A DNA stretch of 22,725 nt. Source: Candidatus Rifleibacteriota bacterium (GTDB lineage Bacteria; UBP17; UBA6191; JACPRK01). Every line of letters begins with the position of its first letter. The stretch's first letter is position 1. Under the pieces are notes generated by a model. The model was given only the letters and a program-made list of their open reading frames with translations. It did not search any database and was not told the origin of the DNA. The stretch covers positions 1 through 22,725 of the forward strand of contig JACQZL010000137.1 of assembly GCA_016213865.1 (NCBI GenBank). The letters are read 5' to 3'. Shown here one piece after another: positions 14,034 to 21,149 of the stretch. Made by a program: the position numbers and the translations under genes.

Positions 14034-15593
14034 ATGACCGAGCTCGGAGAGTACTGGTTCGAGGATGCCCTGGACGAACCCTGGGCCGAGGCGCTCGACG
14101 AAGTCTCGAGCCCCAAGGGGAGCAGCCGACTTTCCATGCCTGGCTCGCGGCCGGGTGCCTGGCAGTGGCGGAGGGAGGACCTGCGCCCGCTCGTGCTGGG
14201 CCTCTCCGAGGCCGACGCAAGGCGCCTGTCGACCCTCGAGACCTCTCCCGCCGTGCGGGCCTTCCGGCTGGTGCGGCAGCAGAACGTGGAGACCGAGGTC
14301 ATCGCTCTGTGCCGCGACCCGGAAGGACAGGTGGCGCTCTGGGCACGCCAGATGGGGGCCCTGGCGATCCTCGGGCCGAAGGACCTGGCCGCCATTTCCG
14401 AGAAGCTGGCGGAGGCTCGCTCGCGCCACGCGCTTCGCGCGCCGTGCACGAGCCGGCCGGAGCCGGTGCCGCCGGCGGGTATCGACACCGGGCGGCACGC
14501 CTTCGTCTACGGCTCGCGGGTGATGCGCGAGCTGCACCAGCAGTTGCGCACCTATGCCGGCTCGAATCACCACATCGTGATCGTGGGGGAGACGGGTGCC
14601 GGCAAGGAGGTCCTGGCCCGGGAGATCCATCGGCTGCGCCACGACGAGGGCGATGAGGAGCATCCGTTCATCGAGCAGAACTGTGCCTATCTGTCGGGCG
14701 ATCCGCTCAATCAACTCGTGATGCTCTTCGGGATCCCGAGAAACACGATCGGCAACGTGTACGAGCGAGTTGGATGGCTGACTCACGCGCGACGCGGAGA
14801 CCTTTTCCTCGACGAGTTCGAGCTGATGGACAAGGCGGCCCAGGGAGGGCTTCTCAACGCCATCGAGTCCCGCAGGTTCTCCCGGGTGAACGACAACGGG
14901 GTCCTTCCCTTCCTGGGAAACGTCATCGTGGGTGTGAAGAAGCCCCTGGAGACGCTGGTCGCCGAGAAGGTCCTGCGCGAGGACCTCGTGTACCGCCTGA
15001 AACCGGTGGAGGTCGTTCTCCCGCCGCTCCGCAAGCGGCCCGAGGACATCCGCGTGCTGGCCTATCACTTCCTGCTCACCTCGAAGGACGGGGAGCTCGG
15101 CCAGGGCAGGCGCAAGCTGATGGTCATCGAGCCACACCTGATGGAACTCTTTGAGGAACACTCCTGGCCGGGGAATGCCCGGGAGCTCCGCAACGTCATC
15201 GACCTGGGGCTCATCCACGCTCGGCCCGACGAGGGCAGCCTCCAGCCCAGCCATCTCCCGGGTTGGAAACCCCGACCGTTCGATGCTTCTCCGACTGACT
15301 CCTCGGACGAGGAGCCGCTCGAGGTCCTGAAGAAGCTGCCCACCGGCTCGACGTACAATCTAGGCAAGAAGCTGGCCCTCCTGCAGATGAGGTGGATCGA
15401 CGCGGCCTACTCCCTCACCGACGGAAAGGAATCGACCGCGAGGCTGCTCGGGTACGGGTACTACAATCGCCTGCACCGCCTGCTACGCCGGCTCTGCAAG
15501 ACGTACCGGGAGGATGCCGCTCGGCTTCTGAACAGCGAGCTGCGTGCTCCCTTCGAAGGTGAGGAGGCCGGAGAGCCCGAGGACGACGACTGA
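14034..15593 (+). CDS. AAA+ regulator of enhancer-binding type, GAFTGA loop degenerate
   Basis: 519-residue transcriptional regulator of the sigma-54 activator family. The AAA+ core has Walker A GETGAGKE (185-192), Walker B DLFLDEFELM (256-265), an arginine-finger region REDLVYRL (315-322) and the C-terminal HSWPGNARELRNVI (376-389). A Fis-like helix-turn-helix lies near 445-485 (ARLLGYGYYNRLHRLLRRL). The N-terminal 60-125 region, ending GALAILGPKDLAAISEKL, resembles the second half of a response-regulator receiver. Where activators have GAFTGA, this protein reads FGIPRNTIGNV (232-242), so contact with sigma-54 is doubtful. ATG at 14034 has GGAGG nine bases upstream. It converges with the Dop-like gene 88 bp downstream and may regulate the neighbouring divergent units. 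Confidence 0.88.
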   Translation: MTELGEYWFEDALDEPWAEALDEVSSPKGSSRLSMPGSRPGAWQWRREDLRPLVLGLSEADARRLSTLETSPAVRAFRLVRQQNVETEVIALCRDPEGQVALWARQMGALAILGPKDLAAISEKLAEARSRHALRAPCTSRPEPVPPAGIDTGRHAFVYGSRVMRELHQQLRTYAGSNHHIVIVGETGAGKEVLAREIHRLRHDEGDEEHPFIEQNCAYLSGDPLNQLVMLFGIPRNTIGNVYERVGWLTHARRGDLFLDEFELMDKAAQGGLLNAIESRRFSRVNDNGVLPFLGNVIVGVKKPLETLVAEKVLREDLVYRLKPVEVVLPPLRKRPEDIRVLAYHFLLTSKDGELGQGRRKLMVIEPHLMELFEEHSWPGNARELRNVIDLGLIHARPDEGSLQPSHLPGWKPRPFDASPTDSSDEEPLEVLKKLPTGSTYNLGKKLALLQMRWIDAAYSLTDGKESTARLLGYGYYNRLHRLLRRLCKTYREDAARLLNSELRAPFEGEEAGEPEDDD

Positions 15594-15681
15594 GCCAGGG
15601 TCCCAGTGTTTGGGATGCAAGCCCGCGTTCGAGCCGTGAGCTGCGCTTCCCCGCGTGGCGTCGAGCGGGGGTATGGGCCGC

Positions 15682-17493
15682 CTACCCCGGTGCGACCAAC
15701 AGCCGCCGCCGGCTGCCGCCGGCTGGCGAGATGTCTGCTCCGGCGTGTTGTCGCGTCTGCTGCGCGTAGTCGTGCCGGCGCACGCGGCGAGCCGTGTCCT
15801 CGGCCCGGGGCGAGCCGTCTGTCGGGTCCGGCAGGAGCATCACCACATCGCCGCCGACGGTCCCTTCGAAGATCATGAAATCCCAGCCGTGGAGGACCGT
15901 GCAGGGGCCGGCAGCCGCCCAGAGCCAGCGAGCTCGCAGGGCGCCGCGCCCTGCCGGAGGACCGTGGGTGCGTATCGCCTGCACCACGGCAGACCAGCCG
16001 CCGCCCACGCTTGGAAGGGTGCTCTCGGTGTTGTCGGGGAGCTCGAACAGGCCGGCCGTCGGACCGTGGTCCAGACGATGGTAGCAGAGCTCCAACGTTG
16101 CAATCTCGGCTGCCGTCGCGAGCAGGGAGCCCAGCTCTGTCGGCCGGAACCCTGCCCGGTCCAGGTCTCTCTCCACGGCCCGACGATCTTCGGAGCCGGC
16201 CGCTCGCCAGAACGCCCGGGCGCGGCTCCAGGAGTCGAACGCTCCGTCGTTTCCGGATTCGCCTGCCGCTCCTGCCCTCTGCGAGAGGGAAGGCGGAGAG
16301 CCCCGACCCGGCTGGGAGGCCGACCCCAGGACCCGGCTGACCCGCATGGCCGCCGCCAGGAGGGGTTGCAGCGCAGCGCGAGGCAGCCCTCGCTCTGCCA
16401 GGGCGCCGTCGTAGGCCGCCCTCTTGGCGCGGAAGTCGAGATGTGGAAAGGCCCTTCCCGTCGGAGGACAGTGTCCCAGGACCCGCCGCCAGTCCTCGAG
16501 GACCTCGCCCCAGAAGTCGAGCACCACGCTAGCCCAGGGCACCGTAGAGTCTGCGACGCCGGAGGCCCCCACGCGATCGGCGAACTCCGCGAGCAGGGCC
16601 ACGGCGCTGATCCTGGGCCCTCCGAGACGATCGAGCCTCACGTCCTCCTCCGGATGCTGTGAGACCCGCTGGAAGTCGGCGACCGGATCGACCAGCAGGC
16701 AGGAGGACCAGGGGCGAGACTGCCTTCTGCCCGCGCGGGCCAGCGCCAGGGCCACCAGGGCCGTGGCCCCCGTGGCGAGGAAGGTCGAGACCGGAGACAC
16801 CGTGTGATCGCAGGCCACGTCGTGCAGGCGGAGGCCGCAACCGAGGCTCTCTGCAGCGGGGTGGACGAGAGTCTCGAGTGTGCGTGGAGTGAGCGCCCGG
16901 GATGCTGACGCGGCCAGCCAGGAAGCCCGAGCCGAGAGCTCGAGGCCACCCGTCGCGGCTGCCGACAGGGCGCCGGCCCCACCCAGGAGTGGCCGCACGG
17001 CAGCGAAGCTGGCCAAGGTCAGCCAGGCCTCATCCGCCAGTGGCTCTCGCAACCAGAAGTTGAAGTGGCAAGCACGCCCGGAGGCAACGGGTCCGGCTCC
17101 TCGCAGCGGCTCCAGCCCGTTGCCGATGCCGAAGAGGCCCAGCCCCGAGTCCGGGGCCGCTTCCCGGGCGTCCGCCTGCAAGGCGAGATCGGCCGCGACG
17201 AGGGTCGCCGGGTCCGGGCACTCACAGGTCGCCAGCTCGAGGTGAGGGCCGATCTCCCGATAGGCCATGCCGGCAGGCAGAACGAGTCGGCTCCCGACAC
17301 CCAGACCGGTCGGCCTGGCCTGGCGCAGGAGGTCCTCGGGGTGCGCCATCCTCCGCAGGAGGTGGTCGATGTCCGCCGAGGTCGCTGGACAGTCGCTGGC
17401 AGCAGTGCCTGACCCTCCGGATGCGGCGGTCCCGGAGCCGGCGCGAACACAGGCGATCTCCCTCTCGAGCCCCATCACGGTACGGCAGCGCAT
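15682..17493 (-). CDS. PafA/Dop (Pup ligase/depupylase) family protein, atypical
   Basis: 603-residue member of the carboxylate-amine ligase family that includes Pup ligase PafA and depupylase Dop. Family landmarks in order: MGLEREI (Glu10, Glu12; family MGxExEY); HLELATCEC (84-92; family HPEYATPEC); HFNFWL (143-148; family HENYL) then RPLLGGAGAL; RLHDVACDH (222-230) then STFLATGATALV; LDFRAKRAAYDG (352-363); ELCYHRLD (468-475); and a C-terminal WDFMIF (537-542). Two expected residues look changed: the catalytic Asp position before HLELAT (family RxYxD) appears as Pro73, and HENY has Phe144 for Glu. No proteasome, ARC/Mpa or canonical Pup gene is visible. I chose the ATG at 17493 because the family motif starts six residues in and GAAGG lies ten bases upstream. 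A longer frame to 17553 is possible but would overlap the small gene. Confidence 0.82.
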   Translation of the reverse strand: MRCRTVMGLEREIACVRAGSGTAASGGSGTAASDCPATSADIDHLLRRMAHPEDLLRQARPTGLGVGSRLVLPAGMAYREIGPHLELATCECPDPATLVAADLALQADAREAAPDSGLGLFGIGNGLEPLRGAGPVASGRACHFNFWLREPLADEAWLTLASFAAVRPLLGGAGALSAAATGGLELSARASWLAASASRALTPRTLETLVHPAAESLGCGLRLHDVACDHTVSPVSTFLATGATALVALALARAGRRQSRPWSSCLLVDPVADFQRVSQHPEEDVRLDRLGGPRISAVALLAEFADRVGASGVADSTVPWASVVLDFWGEVLEDWRRVLGHCPPTGRAFPHLDFRAKRAAYDGALAERGLPRAALQPLLAAAMRVSRVLGSASQPGRGSPPSLSQRAGAAGESGNDGAFDSWSRARAFWRAAGSEDRRAVERDLDRAGFRPTELGSLLATAAEIATLELCYHRLDHGPTAGLFELPDNTESTLPSVGGGWSAVVQAIRTHGPPAGRGALRARWLWAAAGPCTVLHGWDFMIFEGTVGGDVVMLLPDPTDGSPRAEDTARRVRRHDYAQQTRQHAGADISPAGGSRRRLLVAPG

Positions 17494-17536
17494 GGTCACC
17501 CGACCTTCCCTCGTGGAGGAGACAGTGCAGCGGAGC

Positions 17537-17785
17537 TCACTCTCCGTCGGCAAACGGGCAGCGCGTGAGCGGCAGAAGTCGGCACGCGGCGGTGCGGGTC
17601 AGGACGGTCGAGCCCGGGGAGGGGCGAGTCTGCACGGGAACAGCATCGGCGCCGGATGGCCATAAGGACACAACGGGTGCGATCAGTTGGCGAGTCCGGA
17701 GGTCGAACAGCCGTTCCATCCGGAACGCCTCTCCGAAGAACATGGGCCGCGGCTCCATCTGGGTCGATACGTGGCTACGCTTCAT
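17537..17785 (-). CDS. 82-residue protein upstream of the Dop-like gene, ends Asp-Gly-Glu
   Basis: Small ORF of unknown family on the same strand as the Dop-like gene, ending 43 bp before its ATG. The start is well supported: GAGGTGAT (17798-17791 on the minus strand), an eight-base match to the anti-Shine-Dalgarno, is five bases from the ATG. The sequence begins MKRSHVSTQMEPRPMFFGEA, has a probably ordered segment FRMERLFDLRTRQLIAPVVS, two cysteines, and ends CPFADGE. Pup and UBact modifiers end in Gly-Glu or Gly-Gln and are encoded next to PafA/Dop, so the Gly-Glu end here is notable. Against a Pup identity are one lysine only, hydrophobic content and little sign of disorder. It may instead be a small accessory protein. 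Confidence 0.6.
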   Translation of the reverse strand: MKRSHVSTQMEPRPMFFGEAFRMERLFDLRTRQLIAPVVSLWPSGADAVPVQTRPSPGSTVLTRTAACRLLPLTRCPFADGE

Positions 17786-18245
17786 GGGTCATCACCTCGG
17801 CCTTGGAGCAGGCAAGTTCCGAGCCGTCCTCCGGGCACGACCCTAACAGCCCGCGGAGGGCGCTCTTGTGGCGGACCCCACGAGCTGCGGAACGCGTTTC
17901 CTCGTCGCAAGATGCCTCGGGGACCCACAGTTCCGTCAGGCGGGATGACAGATCCGATTGGGAGCGACCACGGAGCACGGGGAAACCGGGATCCGTCCGT
18001 GCTGGGCCGGAGGCTAGTTTGCGAGCCTCCGAGTCGAAGCACGACCAGCCACAATATCCAATGAGACTGAACTCGTCGGGTTGCTCCGATTCGCCAATCG
18101 GGAGCTACACCCCCGAACCCCGACCAAGGGACTGCATCCCTCGGAACCCGCGATGATTGCGGCTTCCCGGGTTTCGCAAACGCTCCCGCACGGCATGGGA
18201 GACTGGCTCGCGAAGGCTCCACGGCTTGTATACTCCGGGTTGCTC
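17786..18245. other. Divergent regulatory region of the two putative conflict units
   Basis: This 460-bp gap separates the minus-strand small-ORF/Dop-like unit from the plus-strand TIR operon and must hold both promoters. On the plus strand TATACT at 18229-18234 lies 11 bp before the TIR ATG, but without a -35 at the right distance. A small stem-loop (CCAAGGGA-CTGCA-TCCCTCGG, 18124-18144) is present. I found no convincing sigma-54 site. An open frame runs upstream of the TIR start to 18081 but has no TIR-family character. Confidence 0.55.
17791..17798 (-). promoter_or_regulatory. Ribosome binding site of the 82-residue ORF
   Basis: GAGGTGAT on the minus strand, five bases before the ATG at 17785. 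It is the strongest Shine-Dalgarno seen near any minus-strand gene in this window and is the main argument that the small ORF is translated. Confidence 0.65.
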
Positions 18246-20186
18246 ATGCCTCAAAGAGTCTTCATCAGCTACCGCCGAGGGGGACCGGAAGAGTATCTCC
18301 TCGACTCGCTTTGGTTGCGTCTGAAGATGGACTTGCCGCCCGGAGAGGTCTTTCTGGATGTCTACGGTATCCCGGTTGGTGACAACTGGCAGGACCGGCT
18401 CCGGGATGAGCTTGCATCCTGCGAGGTGCTGCTCGCGCTGATCGGACCGAAGTGGATCGCTGACATCGGCCGCCTCGGACAGCCCAGTGACTGGGTCCGT
18501 GAGGAGATAGGCACCGCGATCGAGCAGGCAGTGCCGATCATCCCCGTGCTCTGCTGCGGTGCCGGGATGCCCAACGAGGAGTCCCTGCCGCAGAGGATCC
18601 GGCCGCTGACCCACTCCAACGCTCACACCCTTCCCAATTCGCCGGGCCCGGCCTATACGGACAGCGTCCGGAGGCTGTCCAAGGAGATCTGCGGGGCGGC
18701 CCGTTCAAACCGCGGCCGCGGGCCTGGCCCGATGGCGACGAGCTCCGCGGTCACCTCGAGGCCCGACCCAGGGACCTCGCCGGCAGAGGTGAGAAGCTGG
18801 CCTCCAGCGGTGGCAGACGCGCTGATGGACGAGTTGGAGGAGCTTCTCGACGAACTGAAGCGGCGGGCCACGGGTTACGTCGCTCCGGAACAGGGTTTTC
18901 GCCATCTGGACGAGTTCGCCTCGTGGGTCGAAGGCGCGCTTGTGAGGACGAACGCGCCGTGCACGTTTGGACCGAGGCCTGACTGGACCGGTCAGAACAT
19001 CCTCGCCGCCTTCCAACAGCTCAGGAGCAGGGTCTTGGGGCTGGGAGCCGAGCTCATCAACACGGACTTCATCGATGCACTCCACGAGCTGCAGACCGGT
19101 CACCAGGACCTCGCCCTTGCGCAGAAGCTGTTTGCCGCGCTGGATGCACCGGGTGAGACCGAGGAGACTCGGGCGACCCTGCTGGCGAGCGTGAAGAGCC
19201 ATGCCTTCGGAGCGCTCGATGCCAGACTGCGCGAGAAGCTCGATTCCGTGCCTCCAGCGCACCAGCTCGCCCGGGTCCTGCGCGCGCTCGGCCGCAAGGC
19301 GAACAACTGCACGCATCATCACCTGATCGAGCTGGCCGATGCAGTCTGTGCCGAGCTCTCCGGTCACCCCGTGGCTCGCCGGATCGAGGCCTGGCGCAAC
19401 ACCGCCGCGGCGGAGTTGAGGTACCGGCGATGCGCCGAGCGGCTGAACGTCCTCCGGGTCGCCCTCGAGCGGACCCGCGGCGGGCTGCGGATCCGCGAGC
19501 TTCGCGCGCTGCACCCTCCCGTCGATACGCCGGGACCGTGTTCGGACGAGTTGACGAAATCGGGCCGATTCGAGGCCGTCCAGTTTCACTCGAAGCTTGC
19601 CCCCCTGCTGAGGTCGTTCAAACAACCCGTGGGGCGGCGAAGCTGGACCTGGATGAAGTTCGTGCTGCAACTCGAGTTGCCTGCGGACCTTGCCTATTCC
19701 TGCCTGGAGTCTTCGCAAGACGACGCTGGCAGGAAGCTCGACGAGAGCTTCCAGTGCGTTGTCGTCAAGCCGGCGGGGGAACGCTATCCCGAGCCGTTGC
19801 AGGGGGACATCTGCGACCCGAGAGAGCCAGGCAACTCGGCACTCTGGGAAAGCGGCGCCACCGTGCAGGACATGGAGGACCGGATTCAGCAGCGAAAGGT
19901 CGACTGCCTCTTCGCCGGGCAGCCGGTCGTGCAAGCTGCTCCGCCCGAGAGAGGCCCCAAGGTCTGCCCGGCTCTCTCGCTGTTCGCGAGACAGTGCTAT
20001 CCCTGTTCGATACACCACCTGGGAAAGGCCGGCATGGCTCGGTTCCTCGACAGGCTGTTCTCGCCGCCAGCGTCGATGCCCGTGGAGCGTTTGCTGGCGC
20101 GAATCCGGGAGCTGCGCCTCCAAGGCGAACCGGTCGTCGTGCTCTGGGACGATGGCGCCTATGAATCGAACTTGCAGAGCGTTTGA
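18246..20186 (+). CDS. TIR domain protein with VMAP-like C-terminal region
   Basis: 646-residue protein. Residues 1-150 are a TIR domain: QRVFISYRRGG (3-13), VFLDVYGIPVGDNW (35-48), CEVLLALIGPKW (59-70), DWVREEIGTAIE (82-93) and IIPVLC (98-103). Glu87 sits where NAD-cleaving bacterial TIR domains have their catalytic Glu. After a Gly/Pro/Ser linker (about 155-185), residues 190-420 are mostly helical and 440-646 are alpha/beta, ending VVVLWDD (about 630-636), as in the C-terminal domain of vWA-MoxR-associated proteins (VMAP). The MoxR gene follows after 15 bp and the vWA-like gene after that, the known ternary order. Inferred role: effector subunit that depletes NAD on activation. ATG 18246 is chosen because it directly precedes the TIR motif; no clear ribosome binding site is seen, and earlier in-frame ATGs exist. 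Confidence 0.85.
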   Translation: MPQRVFISYRRGGPEEYLLDSLWLRLKMDLPPGEVFLDVYGIPVGDNWQDRLRDELASCEVLLALIGPKWIADIGRLGQPSDWVREEIGTAIEQAVPIIPVLCCGAGMPNEESLPQRIRPLTHSNAHTLPNSPGPAYTDSVRRLSKEICGAARSNRGRGPGPMATSSAVTSRPDPGTSPAEVRSWPPAVADALMDELEELLDELKRRATGYVAPEQGFRHLDEFASWVEGALVRTNAPCTFGPRPDWTGQNILAAFQQLRSRVLGLGAELINTDFIDALHELQTGHQDLALAQKLFAALDAPGETEETRATLLASVKSHAFGALDARLREKLDSVPPAHQLARVLRALGRKANNCTHHHLIELADAVCAELSGHPVARRIEAWRNTAAAELRYRRCAERLNVLRVALERTRGGLRIRELRALHPPVDTPGPCSDELTKSGRFEAVQFHSKLAPLLRSFKQPVGRRSWTWMKFVLQLELPADLAYSCLESSQDDAGRKLDESFQCVVVKPAGERYPEPLQGDICDPREPGNSALWESGATVQDMEDRIQQRKVDCLFAGQPVVQAAPPERGPKVCPALSLFARQCYPCSIHHLGKAGMARFLDRLFSPPASMPVERLLARIRELRLQGEPVVVLWDDGAYESNLQSV

Positions 20187-20187
20187 C

Positions 20188-20195
20188 GAGGAGGT
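20188..20195 (+). promoter_or_regulatory. Ribosome binding site of the MoxR gene
   Basis: GAGGAGGT six bases before the ATG at 20202, beginning one base after the TIR gene stop codon. It fixes the MoxR start and supports an operon. Confidence 0.7.
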
Positions 20196-20201
20196 CAGTC
20201 A

Positions 20202-21149
20202 ATGAGCGGGTTGGCCGCAATGGTCTACCGTGGCAGCCAGGCCGAGTGTGACGCGGCCGACGTGGATCGCTGGCTGGGCACAGCGCCTCCCTGGCGAAAG
20301 CCAGGTTCGGTGAAGCTGCTGCAACGCGAGCACCTCTACCGCGACACGAGCTGGACCGAGCGCGGCAAGACCTACATGTCGTCACCCGGAGGCGCCGAGG
20401 TGCGGCAGGTCAACGTCGCCCTCCTGCTGCGCAGACCCTTGCTGGTGACGGGCGCCCCGGGAATCGGTAAGTCGACCCTGGCCTACCACATCGCCTACAG
20501 CCTGCGGCTGGGGCCGCCGCTGCGATGGGAAATCAACTCCCGCACTACCCTGGAGGACGGGCTCTACTCCTACGATGCCGTGGGTCACCTCCAAAGCGCC
20601 AGGACAGAGGGCGCGGCGAGACCCATCGGTGAGTTCATCACCCTGGGGCCGCTGGGTACCGCCCTGCTGCCGACACCGTTACCGCGGGTGTTGCTCATCG
20701 ACGAGCTGGACAAGGCGAGCTACGACCTGCCGAACGACCTTCTGCACGTCTTCGAGGAGGCTTCGTTCCGAATCCCGCAGTTGATCCGACTCGCCGGAGC
20801 CCAGGAAGTCTACCCGCGAGACCGCCAGGACGATGCGGACCGAGTCGCCCTCGATCACGGAACGGTGCGCGCTCATCACCACCCCGTGGTCGTCATCACG
20901 TCCAACGGCGAGCGCGAGTTCCCGCCCGCCTTCTTGCGCCGCTGTGTCAAGCTCCACCTGGAGCGCCCCGGCCGCGACCACATGGCCGCAATCGTCGCGT
21001 CCCACCTTGGCGGTAGCGTCTCGGAGCAGGAGGTTAGTGAGCTCGTGGGCCGTTTCGGCGAGCCGGCCACCGACGTCGTGCTGCAGGCGCTGTTTCTGGA
21101 GCAGCTCGGTCTGGACCCCGCCGAAGTGGAGAAGAGCCTCGAGCCTTGA
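20202..21149 (+). CDS. MoxR-family AAA+ ATPase
   Basis: 315-residue AAA+ ATPase of the MoxR type, about the usual size. Walker A is GAPGIGKS (84-91), Walker B VLLIDELDKA (163-172), sensor 1 Asn235 in VVVITSNGEREF, and the arginine-finger region PPAFLRRC (241-248). The segment EEASFRIP (185-192) is the helix-2-type insert region. A 65-residue N-terminal extension contains a W-x-W-like segment (WLGTAPPWRKPG) also seen in MoxR proteins of ternary systems. MoxR proteins act as chaperones that remodel vWA-containing partners; here the partner is probably the next gene, whose start overlaps this stop. The start is fixed by the GAGGAGGT ribosome binding site. Confidence 0.92.
   Translation: MSGLAAMVYRGSQAECDAADVDRWLGTAPPWRKPGSVKLLQREHLYRDTSWTERGKTYMSSPGGAEVRQVNVALLLRRPLLVTGAPGIGKSTLAYHIAYSLRLGPPLRWEINSRTTLEDGLYSYDAVGHLQSARTEGAARPIGEFITLGPLGTALLPTPLPRVLLIDELDKASYDLPNDLLHVFEEASFRIPQLIRLAGAQEVYPRDRQDDADRVALDHGTVRAHHHPVVVITSNGEREFPPAFLRRCVKLHLERPGRDHMAAIVASHLGGSVSEQEVSELVGRFGEPATDVVLQALFLEQLGLDPAEVEKSLEP

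Noticed and set aside
15655..16662. Plus-strand frame opposite the Dop-like gene
   Set aside because: The minus-strand product matches the PafA/Dop family motif by motif; the plus-strand frame matches nothing.
18081..18245. 55-residue N-terminal extension of the TIR protein
   Set aside because: TIR proteins of this type begin directly at the MxxVFISYRR strand, and the extension has no recognisable character; it cannot be fully excluded because the 18246 start lacks a clear ribosome binding site.
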